DNA of 64,000 nucleotides from Aquisphaera insulae (GTDB taxonomy: Bacteria; Planctomycetota; Planctomycetia; Isosphaerales; Isosphaeraceae). Positions 53,874-63,030 of this stretch are shown piece by piece. The position numbers and the translations under genes were made by a program. The notes below the pieces were generated by a model. It was given only the letters and a program-made list of their open reading frames with translations, searched no databases and was not told the DNA's origin. The stretch's first letter is position 1; every line of letters begins with the position of its first letter. The stretch lies in the NCBI RefSeq assembly GCF_011064615.1, contig NZ_JAALJH010000001.1:248001-312000 (forward strand), in the 5' to 3' direction.

Positions 53874-55613
53874 ATGTGCCCCATCAACACCGACGTGCCA
53901 CATCCGCTGGGCCTCATCTACGACGACGACGCCTACGTCGAGATCGAGGCGCGCCGAGACCCGACGAGCGATGGCCGTGCCGCCGGCCTCATGGGCCGGC
54001 AGGTCGCCGGTCAATCATTCCTCGGTGCCCTGCTCCGCCATGGCACCTGGACGGATCTCGCCGTGCTCGCCCGCCATCCGGGCGCGGAGCGGTCGCTGGA
54101 GCGAGCCTGTCGCGAGAATCCATCCGAACGTCCCAGGAGGCTGCATCTCTTCGACGAGAGCCGGCTGCTGGACGACCCGCGGGGCCTCCCGCCCGCCCGG
54201 CTCCTGCACATGCCCTCGCCGCTCGATTCGCGCCACGCCTGGGCGCGGCAGTCGATGGGCGCCTCCTCGTTTAGCCTGACGGGGGTGACGCATACCCTCT
54301 GCGCCGCGGAGGCCGTCCGCCAGCTCTGCGACATGGTCACCGCTCCGTTCGAGGCGCACGACGCCCTGATCTGCACGTCGTCCGCGGTCGTTCGCATGGT
54401 GAGGACGGTGACCGACGACTACGCGGCGTACCTCCGTGACCGGCACGGGGGCTCGCCATCGGTCCGCGTCCGGCTGGAGACGATCCCGCTCGGGGTCGAT
54501 CTCGACCGGTTCCGTCCCGCCACGCCCGAGGAGCGGGCCGACTGGCGGTCGAGGCTGCGCGTGGGCGACGATGAGATGGCCGTGCTCTTCGTGGGCCGGC
54601 TGGCCCATCATGCCAAGGCACACCCTTTCCCGATGTTCCGCGCCTGCGACCTGGCGGCCAGGTCGTCGGGCCGATCGATCCACCTCATCCTGGCCGGGTG
54701 GGCGCCGCATCGCGCGATGCTCGACGCGTTCATCGAGGGCGCCCGGACGTTCGCGCCGGGCGTGAAGGTGACGCTCCTCGACGGGATGAACGCCGACGTC
54801 CGGTTCGGCGTCTGGAAGGCGGCGGACGTCGCCGTCTCGCTGGCGGATAATCTCCAGGAGACCTTCGGGCTGGTCGTCGTGGAGGCGATGGCGAGCGGAC
54901 TGCCCGTCGTGGCCACGGACTGGGACGGATATCGCGATCTCGTCGAGCACGAGATCACCGGCCTGCTGGTCCCCACCGCGATGGTCGCCGGCGCCACGAC
55001 GGGGACCACGGCGAGGCTGCTCTACGGAGCGATCGGGTACGACCAGTTCCTCGCCGAGACCAGCCAGTCCATCTCCGTGGACGTGACCGCCGCCGCCGCC
55101 GCGATCGGCCGCCTGGCTGCCGACGAGTCCTATCGTCGCGAGCTGGGAGCGGCGGGCCGGGCGCGGGCCGTCGAGAACTACGCCTGGCCGGTCATCATTG
55201 CCCGCTACGAATCGCTCTGGAGGGAACAGGAATCGATCCGCGAGTCGCTGGCAGCCACCGCCCCGATCACGCATCCTCCCGCGATCTACCCGCCGCCGGA
55301 TCGCTCATTCGCGGGCTATCCCTCGCGCTGGATCCTCGGCGACCCCCAGGAGGTCGCCGCGACGGAACGGGCCGCGAGCGACCTGGCCCTCTTCCTGGAT
55401 CTGCCGTTGACCCACCACGCCGCCGAGGCTCGCATCGGGGATGCGGGCCTGATACGGAAGGCTCTCGCCGCCGCGAGCCCCCGATGTTCGGTCGCGAGGC
55501 TGGACGACCTGTTCGCGTCGGCCGGCGTCGATTCGGGCCGGGCTCGGGCGACCCTGGCATGGCTTCTCAAATACGACCTCCTTCGACTCGTCGACCGCCC
55601 CGGGACCGAGTGA
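53874..55613 (+). CDS. GT4 family glycosyltransferase A
   Basis: 579 residues starting one base after the giant gene's stop. The C-terminal GT-B half shows VLFVGRLAHHAKAHPF, the donor-site pattern QETFGLVVVEAMASGLPVV with Glu329-x7-Glu337, and a nearby GLLVP. The N-terminal half lacks strong hallmarks but begins with an acidic, Tyr-rich stretch. About 110 residues after the glycosyltransferase core (from ATAPITHPPAIYPPP) form an extra domain with no family I recognise. No signal peptide or membrane segment is visible, so it is cytoplasmic. The 1-nt spacing argues for co-translation with the giant protein, which suggests that protein, or its glycan, as substrate. This is an inference. Confidence 0.85.
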   Translation: MCPINTDVPHPLGLIYDDDAYVEIEARRDPTSDGRAAGLMGRQVAGQSFLGALLRHGTWTDLAVLARHPGAERSLERACRENPSERPRRLHLFDESRLLDDPRGLPPARLLHMPSPLDSRHAWARQSMGASSFSLTGVTHTLCAAEAVRQLCDMVTAPFEAHDALICTSSAVVRMVRTVTDDYAAYLRDRHGGSPSVRVRLETIPLGVDLDRFRPATPEERADWRSRLRVGDDEMAVLFVGRLAHHAKAHPFPMFRACDLAARSSGRSIHLILAGWAPHRAMLDAFIEGARTFAPGVKVTLLDGMNADVRFGVWKAADVAVSLADNLQETFGLVVVEAMASGLPVVATDWDGYRDLVEHEITGLLVPTAMVAGATTGTTARLLYGAIGYDQFLAETSQSISVDVTAAAAAIGRLAADESYRRELGAAGRARAVENYAWPVIIARYESLWREQESIRESLAATAPITHPPAIYPPPDRSFAGYPSRWILGDPQEVAATERAASDLALFLDLPLTHHAAEARIGDAGLIRKALAAASPRCSVARLDDLFASAGVDSGRARATLAWLLKYDLLRLVDRPGTE

Positions 55614-55615
55614 CC

Positions 55616-56827
55616 ATGCGGATCCTCTTCGTCCACCAGAACTTCCCCGCGCAGTTCGGCCACATTGCCCATCACCTGGCGAAGTCGCGAGGCTGGACGT
55701 GCGACTTCGTTACTCAGCCGACCACCGCCGCGCTCGACGGAGTGAGGACGATCCCCTACACGATCAGCGGGGGGGCACGCGAGACCACCCATTACTTCAG
55801 CCGGACGTTCGAGAATGCGGTCTGGCACGCCCACGCCGTCTACCAGGCCTGCCAGGCGGTCCCCGATCTCGCTCCGGACCTGATCGTCGGCCACAGCGGT
55901 TTCGGATCGACCCTCTACCTCCCGGAGCTGTTCCCGGGCGTCCCCGTGCTGAACTACTTCGAGCACTTCTACCATCCCCACGGCTCCGACCTGGACTTCC
56001 GCCCCGACTTCCCCCCCGAGCCTCGAGACTTCCTTCGGGCCTCGACGCGGAATGCGATGATCCTCCTGGACCTGAACAACTGCCGGCTGGGCTATAGCCC
56101 CACGCACTACCAGCGAAGTCTCTTCCCCGCCGAGTACCAGCCCAGGATCGAGGTCATCTTCGACGGCATCGAGACGAACGTCTTCCATCGCCGCGAGAAC
56201 GTCCCTCGGCGCGTGGGGAACCGGGAGATCCCGCCAGGGACCCGGATCGTGACCTACGTCAGCCGCGGCTTCGAGTCGATGCGCGGATTCGACATCTTCA
56301 TGCGAGCGGCCCGCCTCATCGCTCGTGAGCATCCGGACGTGCTCTTCGTGGTCGTCGGCAGCGACCGTGTCTGTTACGGGGGGGACGAGAAGCACATCCG
56401 CCATCGCACCTTCCGGGAGCACGTCATGGCGCAGGATGATTACGACCCGAGCAAGTTCCTCTTCACGGGTCTCGTGCCGACGGACGCCCTGGTCGACATC
56501 CTCAGCCTGAGCGACCTTCACATCTACCTGTCGGTGCCGTTTGTGCTCTCGTGGTCGCTCATGAACGCCCTCGCCTGCGGATGCGTCGTCCTGGCCTCCG
56601 ACACGGAGCCGGTCCGCGAGGTCATCCGAGAGGGCGAGACGGGCCTCCTCGCCGACTTCTTCGACCACGAGGCCTTCGCGCGGCGGGCGATCGAGGTCCT
56701 CCGCGAACCTCGTGCGTTCCGAAGCCTCGGGGATCAGGGCGCCGCCATGATCCGGGAGCACTACGCCCTTTCCGCGATCCTCCCGAAGCTGGTCGGACTC
56801 TTTCAGCGGGCCGTATCGGGCCCGTGA
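55616..56827 (+). CDS. GT4 family glycosyltransferase B
   Basis: 403 residues, ATG two bases after the previous stop. It starts MRILFVHQNFPAQFGHIAHHLA, a common opening of GT4 enzymes, with the donor half TRIVTYVSRGFESMRGFDIFMRAA seen as SRGFESMRGFDIFM, VVGSDRVCYGG, FTGLVPTDALVDILSLSDLHIYLSVPFVLSWSLMNALA and GCVVLASDTEPVREVI. The Glu-x7-Glu motif is altered: the first position lies in PFVLSW, so the usual acidic pair is not conserved. No membrane segment. The pair with glycosyltransferase A may build a di- or oligosaccharide, but the product is unknown. Confidence 0.85.
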   Translation: MRILFVHQNFPAQFGHIAHHLAKSRGWTCDFVTQPTTAALDGVRTIPYTISGGARETTHYFSRTFENAVWHAHAVYQACQAVPDLAPDLIVGHSGFGSTLYLPELFPGVPVLNYFEHFYHPHGSDLDFRPDFPPEPRDFLRASTRNAMILLDLNNCRLGYSPTHYQRSLFPAEYQPRIEVIFDGIETNVFHRRENVPRRVGNREIPPGTRIVTYVSRGFESMRGFDIFMRAARLIAREHPDVLFVVVGSDRVCYGGDEKHIRHRTFREHVMAQDDYDPSKFLFTGLVPTDALVDILSLSDLHIYLSVPFVLSWSLMNALACGCVVLASDTEPVREVIREGETGLLADFFDHEAFARRAIEVLREPRAFRSLGDQGAAMIREHYALSAILPKLVGLFQRAVSGP

Positions 56828-56910
56828 AAAATGACCTTCGTCTCGACGCTGGTTCGTTCGATCGACACGATCAAGGATCCCCAGGCCAAGGTGACTCGGA
56901 GCCACGCCCG

Positions 56911-59826
56911 ATGAGCGAGACGCGCAACCCTCCCGCGGTCGACACGACCGTGATACCGTCGGGAACGCCGGCGGGCGAGACGGTCGAGGCCGCAACGGCC
57001 GCCGCGACCGTCGGCGCCGCGGCTCCCTCGATGTCTCCCACGATGGACGTCAGCCCCGGCCCGCCCCGCACGGAGCATCCCGCGACGGTCGTCGGCCAGT
57101 CGCCGAGCATGGAAGGGACGCTCCCCGACCGGCGGGCCGATCCGGGCGAGACGCTCGACGAACCGCGCCGGGCGGACACCACGCTCGCGGGGGGAGCGTC
57201 CGTCACCGATCCGGGTTCGCGCGCCGGATTCGACCTCGATCTCGACGCCACCGAGGATCCGGATCGGACCGAGGCCCCGACCACCGAGCCGGGAGGAGGG
57301 GCCTCCGCGCGGCGTCGGCCGCGAGCGGCTGGCGTCGAGGTCCCTGGCTACGAGATCATCGCCGAGATCGGCCGCGGCGGCATGGGAGTCGTCTACAAGG
57401 CGAGGCACGTTCGGCTCAACCGCCTGGTCGCCCTCAAGATGATCCTGGCCGGTGCCCATGCCTCGGACGACCAGATCGCAAGGTTCCACATCGAGGCCCG
57501 GGCCGTCGCCCAGATCCAGCACGAGGGGATCGTCCAGATCCACGAGGACGGCGACCACGACGGGCTGCCGTACTTCTCCCTCGAGTTCGTCCCCGGGGGG
57601 AGCCTCCATCAGTTGATCGGCGGCAAGCCGCAGCCCCCCCGGGCCGCCGCGTCGATGGTGATGGCCCTCGGCCGGGCGATGGCGGAGGCCCATTCCAAGG
57701 GGATCATCCACCGGGACCTGAAGCCGGCCAACGTCCTGCTCACACTCGACGGCAAGCCCAAGATCACGGACTTCGGCCTGGCCAAGCAGATGGAAGCGGA
57801 CTCGAAGCAGACCCGCTCCGGCGCGATCATGGGGACGCCCTCCTACATGGCCCCGGAGCAGGCGTGGGGCCAAACCCACGAGATCGGGCCTCTCAGCGAT
57901 CAGTACGCGCTGGGGGCGATCCTCTACGAGATGCTCGTCGGCCGTCCCCCCTTCCAGGGTGCGACGGCCCTGGAGACGCTCGAGCTCGCCCGGACCCAGG
58001 AGCCGGTCCCGCCGACGCGGCTCCAGCCCAAGCTGCCGACCGACCTGGAGACGATCTGCCTCAAGGCGCTCCAGAAGGACCCCGCCAGGCGATTCGCCGA
58101 CGCCGCCGCGATGGCGGAGGACCTGCGGCGGTTCCTCGACGGCGAACCGATCGTCGCCCGCCCCGTCGCCGCCCCCGAGCGGTTCTGGCGTTGGTGCAAG
58201 CGGAATCCCAGGGTCGCGGCCCTCGCCGGAGTGATCGCGCTCATGGGGATCGGGATCACCGTCGGGTCGGCGGCGTTCGCCTCCTCGCTCAGGAAGCTCA
58301 ACGGGGAGCTCACGAATGCCTACACGAAGGAGGAGAGCGCCCGCAAGACGGCGCAGGCCAACGAGCTCGCCGCAATCCAGGCCCGGAACGAGGCGATCGC
58401 CGCCACCAAGGGGGCCTTCGCGCAAAATCGCAACGCCCTCGAGGCGCAGCGAGTCTTGAGCGTCCTGCTCAATCAGCGGCTACTCTCGATCCCGGGGACC
58501 CAGGGGATCCGCGAGGAGCTGATCAACACGACGCTGACCGGCCTCGAGGCGACCATGGCGTCCCTGGAAGGCCTCGGAACCGTCGCGCCCGATCGGGAAG
58601 GGAACGCGCTGGCGCTGAGGACGCTCGCGGGGATCAACCAGCGAGCCGGGCTGATCGCGATGGAGTACGGCAAGTACGACGAGACGGCCCGCTACTTTCG
58701 ACGCATGGAGGAGCTCGCCGAGAAGCTGGCTGCCGCCGACCCCGGGGCCGTCGAGCCCATCAAGGTGAAGGGGAGCGTGAAGGCGACCGTCGGCGACTTC
58801 GAGCTGGACCGGATCGGCGACGCCGAGGCCGCCCTCCGGCACTACGAGGAGGCCCTGGCTCTGCGTCGCGACTGGCTGGCTCGCGAGCCGTCGAACGACG
58901 AGGCCAAACGGGGCGTGGCGAACATGCTCGGTGCCCTCGCTCGGGCCCGCCTCCAACTGGGGGCCCCGGCGAAGGCGCGCGACCTCTACCGCGAGGAGAT
59001 CGCGCTCCGCGAGCAGCTTTCTCCGTCCCTCGCCGGACAGGTCGAGGTCCGACGGGAACGGGCCGGCCTCGAGGACAAGCTCGGCGACCTGGAGGTCTCG
59101 CTCGGCGATCCGGCGGCGGGCCGAGCCCACTTCGAGCGGGCGCTCCGGCTCCGCCGCGAGATCGCGGCCGAGAACCCTGGCGAGACCCAGGCCCAGCGCG
59201 ACGTGCTCCTGTCGCTGGAGAAGCTGGGGAACGACGCGTTGATCGCGCGTCGGGACGCGAGGGCGGCCCTCGCGCCCTATCGCGAGGCGCTCGACGGCTT
59301 CGTCGCGCGACTCAAGCTGGAGCCGTCGTCGGTTCAGGCCCGGATGGACGTCGCGCTGGCCCATTACTACGTCGCCACGGCCGAGCTTCGTGCCGGGGAT
59401 CCGAAGGCGGCGGCCTCTCATTACCGCGCGTGTCGCGATATCCGCGAGGAGCTGGCGAAGGATCCGAAGACCAAGATCAGCACCCTGGACCTGATGCTCG
59501 ACCTCGCCCGGACCGGCGACCACGCAGGGGCCTCGGAGATCGCCGAGGCGATGATCAAGGAGCCGCCCCTCGATGCACGCGTCTACTTCCAGGCCGCGTG
59601 CGGCTTCGCGCTCTCCGCCGGCGCCGTGGCCGATTCAGGCCCGTCCGATGCGAGTGCCCGACAGGCCCGGCACTATACCGACCGCGCCTTCGACGCGCTC
59701 CGCCTCGCGCTCAAACGCGGCTGGAGGAGCGCCGACCAGGTCGCGACCGACCCCGATCTCGACCCGATCCGCGCCGATCCCCGGTTCGCGACGCTCCTCG
59801 AGGACTTCCGGAAGGCAGGGCCGTGA
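56911..59826 (+). CDS. Membrane-anchored Ser/Thr protein kinase with TPR-like sensor region
   Basis: 971 residues from ATG 56911. A low-complexity acidic N-terminus (1-140) precedes a Hanks-type kinase domain: glycine loop GRGGMGVVYKARH (from 153), Lys176 in VALKMIL, catalytic HRDLKPANVLL (His267, Asp269, Asn274), DFG (287-289) and GTPSYMAPEQ. One transmembrane helix (about 434-455, VAALAGVIALMGIGITVGSAA) follows, and then about 500 residues of TPR-like helices (for example EAALRHYEEALALRRDWLA). This is the kinase-TM-TPR layout common in planctomycetes; the outer part probably senses or binds proteins. It lies 83 nt after glycosyltransferase B. A GTG overlapping that gene's stop is an alternative start. 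The next gene starts inside its stop codon. Confidence 0.9.
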   Translation: MSETRNPPAVDTTVIPSGTPAGETVEAATAAATVGAAAPSMSPTMDVSPGPPRTEHPATVVGQSPSMEGTLPDRRADPGETLDEPRRADTTLAGGASVTDPGSRAGFDLDLDATEDPDRTEAPTTEPGGGASARRRPRAAGVEVPGYEIIAEIGRGGMGVVYKARHVRLNRLVALKMILAGAHASDDQIARFHIEARAVAQIQHEGIVQIHEDGDHDGLPYFSLEFVPGGSLHQLIGGKPQPPRAAASMVMALGRAMAEAHSKGIIHRDLKPANVLLTLDGKPKITDFGLAKQMEADSKQTRSGAIMGTPSYMAPEQAWGQTHEIGPLSDQYALGAILYEMLVGRPPFQGATALETLELARTQEPVPPTRLQPKLPTDLETICLKALQKDPARRFADAAAMAEDLRRFLDGEPIVARPVAAPERFWRWCKRNPRVAALAGVIALMGIGITVGSAAFASSLRKLNGELTNAYTKEESARKTAQANELAAIQARNEAIAATKGAFAQNRNALEAQRVLSVLLNQRLLSIPGTQGIREELINTTLTGLEATMASLEGLGTVAPDREGNALALRTLAGINQRAGLIAMEYGKYDETARYFRRMEELAEKLAAADPGAVEPIKVKGSVKATVGDFELDRIGDAEAALRHYEEALALRRDWLAREPSNDEAKRGVANMLGALARARLQLGAPAKARDLYREEIALREQLSPSLAGQVEVRRERAGLEDKLGDLEVSLGDPAAGRAHFERALRLRREIAAENPGETQAQRDVLLSLEKLGNDALIARRDARAALAPYREALDGFVARLKLEPSSVQARMDVALAHYYVATAELRAGDPKAAASHYRACRDIREELAKDPKTKISTLDLMLDLARTGDHAGASEIAEAMIKEPPLDARVYFQAACGFALSAGAVADSGPSDASARQARHYTDRAFDALRLALKRGWRSADQVATDPDLDPIRADPRFATLLEDFRKAGP

Positions 59827-60686
59827 GAATCCTGGTCGCCATCCCCCATTACTTCGACGCGGCCGGCTCCTCCCCGGAGTCGTTCCGCCACGGTTCCCTG
59901 TCTCGCGACCCGGCACCGAGGGCCGCCGCGCTCACCGCTTGCCTCTCCGCCCTGAGGCAGACGTTCGACGGCCCCCAGGTCATGATCGACCTGGCCACCC
60001 GCCGAGCCGTCCCGGCGAATCACCGATTCGTGGCGTCGAAGCTGGACATCGTCGTCTGCACGACTCGCGGGTGCCACCTGCTGTCCGGCCTCTCGATTCC
60101 CCGGGACGACTACATGCATCAGCCGGCGGACGTGGAGCCGCTCCTGCTGGGATTCGAATGCCACGCCGCCCTGCACGAGCGGATCGGCGACTACGACTAC
60201 TACGCCTACCTCGAGGATGATCTGGTCGTCACCGACCCCTGGTTCTTCGCGAAGCTCGCCTGGTTCCACGATCAGGTCGGGGTCGAGTCGCTCCTCCTCC
60301 CCAACCGGTACGAGGTCGCCAGCGGCCGCGTCGCGAGGAAGGCTTACCTCGACGGCGATCTCGCGCCTGAGGTCACGGCCCCGTTCCAGGACCCGACCGA
60401 TCGGCCCGAATTGCGGTCGAGCTTCCTGGGCGTGGATGCCCGGTTCGTCCGGCCGCTCAATCCCCATTGCGGCGGCTTCTTCCTATCCCTGGACCAGATG
60501 CGACGCTGGGCCCTGCGGCCCGATTTCCTGGACCGCGACTGCAGCTTCATAGGCCCGCTGGAGAGCGCCGCCAGCCTCGGCATGATGCGTACCTTCCGCG
60601 TCTACAAGCCCGCACCGGAAGTCGCCAGCTTCCTCGAGATCGCCCATCACGGGACGGGATTCATCGACAACCTGCGGTACTCCTAG
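59823..60686 (+). CDS. Glycosyltransferase-like protein with EDD motif
   Basis: 287 residues. GTG 59823 overlaps the kinase stop (GTGA), so translation is probably coupled. It opens MRILVAIPHYFDA and has YYAYLEDDLVVTDPWFFAKL in the centre (Glu-Asp-Asp in the place of a GT-A DxD), followed by NPHCGGFFLSLDQMRRW. The layout resembles GT-A enzymes related to the core-2/GT92 groups, but I cannot name a family. No membrane segment. It ends a five-gene forward run that starts with the giant surface protein, so a third step in the same glycan is plausible. The reaction is not known. Confidence 0.65.
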   Translation: MRILVAIPHYFDAAGSSPESFRHGSLSRDPAPRAAALTACLSALRQTFDGPQVMIDLATRRAVPANHRFVASKLDIVVCTTRGCHLLSGLSIPRDDYMHQPADVEPLLLGFECHAALHERIGDYDYYAYLEDDLVVTDPWFFAKLAWFHDQVGVESLLLPNRYEVASGRVARKAYLDGDLAPEVTAPFQDPTDRPELRSSFLGVDARFVRPLNPHCGGFFLSLDQMRRWALRPDFLDRDCSFIGPLESAASLGMMRTFRVYKPAPEVASFLEIAHHGTGFIDNLRYS

Positions 60687-61027
60687 TCTGACGACGTTCG
60701 GTTGTATCGGACGAATGACGCGAATCCGGGGGGACACTGGATAACTTTGGTTGCAGTTTACTATTCGTTGACTCGATGATAAGCACAGTCTAGTATTCGT
60801 ATGGGCGATTGAAGTACGACCAAGTCCCATCACGTCCTCGAAGACGTGGCACTCTATCGACCTCGCTTCCAGTCTCGCTCCGCGTGCTCTGAGTCTCCGC
60901 TCCCCGCCTCGGATCTCATCCCTTCGCGGGATGCTGGTCCTCGCGGGCTCCCTCCCTTCTCCGGGCGGAGATGTGTCAGGCACGACAGGTCCCGGCTTCC
61001 TCCTCGTACCACGGGAGACCGCGCCGC
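60687..61027. other. AT-rich intergenic region with promoter and hairpin
   Basis: 341 nt between the glycosyltransferase-like and S55 peptidase genes, with no gene seen. It includes the promoter listed separately and, downstream of it, a perfect inverted repeat CACGTC-CTCGAA-GACGTG (60831-60848) in the presumed leader. The first 110 nt are clearly more AT-rich than the surroundings. Confidence 0.5.
60768..60796 (+). promoter_or_regulatory. Sigma-70-like promoter of the S55 peptidase gene
   Basis: TTGACT (five of six matches) and TAGTAT (four of six) at the ideal 17-nt spacing, in the AT-rich stretch after the giant-protein unit. The leader to the start codon would be about 230 nt and contains an inverted repeat. 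Confidence 0.5.
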
Positions 61028-62953
61028 ATGCACGCTCTAGCGCACTCCATCCGCATCGGAATGGCCCTTTCCTTCCGGCTGATCGGGGTCGTCCTGGCGA
61101 TCGGGTTCGCGATCACCACGGTCGCCGCCGACGAGCCGGATCCGAAGTCCTACTGGGACGTCAAGGATCTGCGCCCCGGGATGAAAGGGACCGGGCGGAC
61201 GGTGATGGTGGGGACCCGGCTGGAGGAGTTCGGCGCCGAGGTGCTGGGGGTGATGCGCGACGTCAGCCCGGGGCGGGACATGGTCCTCTGCCGCCTGACG
61301 GGGTGCAACCTCGAGCACGCCGGGATCATTCAGGGGATGAGCGGGAGCCCGATCTACATCGACGGCAAGCTCGTGGGGGCGGTCGCCTACGCCTGGGAGT
61401 TCGCCAAGGATCCGATCGCCGGCGTGACGCCATTCCAGCAGATGGTGAGCTACGTCCGGGCCAGCGACCGCCGGCTCGCCGCCGAGTCCCGCGATCGGTC
61501 CCAGGGCAAGGGCTTGCAAGCGGCGCGTCTGGCCGTCTTCCCCGAGCTGCTGGATCCCTCCGAACCCAACTCACCCGACGCGGCCTCGCCCAGCCCCGAA
61601 GCCCCCCTGCCCCTGGCCGGTGGCGGCATGGCCGGCATGCGGCCGATCGTCACGCCGCTGGCCGCGTCCGGGTTCAGTCCCCGTGCCCTCGCCCAGCTCG
61701 AGACGAGCCTGCGCCCGCTGGGAATGGCGCCGATGGCCGGCGGCATGGCCCCGGACCACGTCCTTCGCGAGGAGAAGTCGTGCGCCCTCAAGCCGGGCTC
61801 GCCCCTCTCGATCGCCATGGTCATGGGCGACTTCGACCTCTCCGGGATCGGGACGGTCACGCATGTGGAGGGGGGACGCGTCTACGGCTTCGGGCATCCG
61901 ATGTTCAGCCTGGGCTCCTGCGAGATGCCGATGATGACCGGCTACATCCACACCGTCTATCCTCGCGCCAGCGTCAGCATGAAGATGGGCTCGCCGCTCC
62001 ACGTCGTGGGGGTGATCGATGCCGACGTCAGCACCTGCGTCGCCGGCCGGATCGGCCCCGAGCCCGACATGCTGCCCGTCAGCGTCCGCGTCAAGACGGG
62101 CCGGTACGCGGACTCGAGGACGTACCGGGTCCGGATCGTCCGCGAGCCGACCCTCCTGCCGAACCTGCTGCTCTCGGTCCTGACGAGCGCCATCGACACC
62201 GAAGGGAACTTGCCGGAGGAGCTGACGGCCCGGCTCTCCGCCACCTTCAAGATCAAGGGGCAGGAGCCGATCACCCTCGCCGACACGTTCAGCGGCCCGC
62301 GGTACGGCGGCCAGTCCGGCGCCTCGACACTCTTCGGGCCGCTCGCGGCGATCGCCAACATGCTCGTGCACAACCCGTTGGAGCCGATCCGGATCGAGGA
62401 GATCGAGTGCCTCGTGGAGATCGAGCCGGGGCGGAAGGTGGCCACGATCGAGTCGGTACGACTGCTCTCCGACACCGTCGAGCCCGGGAAGGCCCTCCGC
62501 GCCTTCGTGACGCTCAAGCCGTTCAAGGGCGAACGCGAGATCCTCGAGGTCGAGCTGCCCATCCCGGCCGACTTCCCGGAAGGGGCCCACGAAGCCCTCT
62601 TCACGGACGTCTCGGGCTCGATCCGCCGCCGGTTCCGCAACGAACCTCCGCTCTCGGAGCCTCGCGACCTGGCGACCTTCATGAGGTCGATCCGAGTGCA
62701 GACGGAGCCGCGGCGGACGGCCGTCTACGGCCATGTCGCGACGCCGGAGCGCGGCCTGGCCGTCGGCGGCCACGAGCTGCCGAACCTCCCCGGCAGCGCC
62801 CGGGCCGCGTTCGCGTCGCGGAAGGAAGTCGCCCCTCAGCCGATCCGCTCTGACCTCATCACCGCCAGGCCGGTCGGCTGGGTCGTCGAGGGGAGCCAGA
62901 GTCTCCGCTTCACCGTGGCCAGGGACCCGGGGCTTTCGCTATCGTGGAAGTGA
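61028..62953 (+). CDS. SpoIVB-like peptidase S55 domain protein
   Basis: 641 residues with a signal peptide (IGVVLAIGFAITTVAADEP, about 19-37). The serine motif IIQGMSGSPIYIDGKLVGAV lies at 100-119 and the histidine motif VYGFGHPMF near 290. In Firmicutes SpoIVB the His motif precedes the Ser motif; here the order is reversed, with SGIGTVTHVEGG and GYIHTVYPRASVSMKM following the Ser part. SpoIVB cleaves a regulator in the sporulation sigma-K pathway; this organism has no reason to share that target. The C-terminal 300 residues are beta-rich and unfamiliar. A GGGAG lies about 11 nt before the ATG. The protein is probably periplasmic; its substrate is unknown. Confidence 0.85.
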   Translation: MHALAHSIRIGMALSFRLIGVVLAIGFAITTVAADEPDPKSYWDVKDLRPGMKGTGRTVMVGTRLEEFGAEVLGVMRDVSPGRDMVLCRLTGCNLEHAGIIQGMSGSPIYIDGKLVGAVAYAWEFAKDPIAGVTPFQQMVSYVRASDRRLAAESRDRSQGKGLQAARLAVFPELLDPSEPNSPDAASPSPEAPLPLAGGGMAGMRPIVTPLAASGFSPRALAQLETSLRPLGMAPMAGGMAPDHVLREEKSCALKPGSPLSIAMVMGDFDLSGIGTVTHVEGGRVYGFGHPMFSLGSCEMPMMTGYIHTVYPRASVSMKMGSPLHVVGVIDADVSTCVAGRIGPEPDMLPVSVRVKTGRYADSRTYRVRIVREPTLLPNLLLSVLTSAIDTEGNLPEELTARLSATFKIKGQEPITLADTFSGPRYGGQSGASTLFGPLAAIANMLVHNPLEPIRIEEIECLVEIEPGRKVATIESVRLLSDTVEPGKALRAFVTLKPFKGEREILEVELPIPADFPEGAHEALFTDVSGSIRRRFRNEPPLSEPRDLATFMRSIRVQTEPRRTAVYGHVATPERGLAVGGHELPNLPGSARAAFASRKEVAPQPIRSDLITARPVGWVVEGSQSLRFTVARDPGLSLSWK

Positions 62954-63030
62954 ACCGCCCCGGCCGCTTGGAGTGGCGAAGGTAGACGATTCCAGCTCCT
63001 GGACCCGCCCTGGGAAGGGATTTCCGCGTC

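Noticed and set aside
49832-53917. A reverse-strand open frame of 1361 codons opposite the giant gene, and similar long frames at 41741-44008 and 47024-49264
   Set aside because: Low-complexity Arg/Gly/Asp translations with no domain; they are antisense shadows of a high-GC coding strand.
57864-59822. Upstream extension of the frame ending at 60686, inside the kinase gene
   Set aside because: Its translation is Arg/Gly/Pro-rich noise overlapping the kinase in another frame; the real start is GTG 59823.
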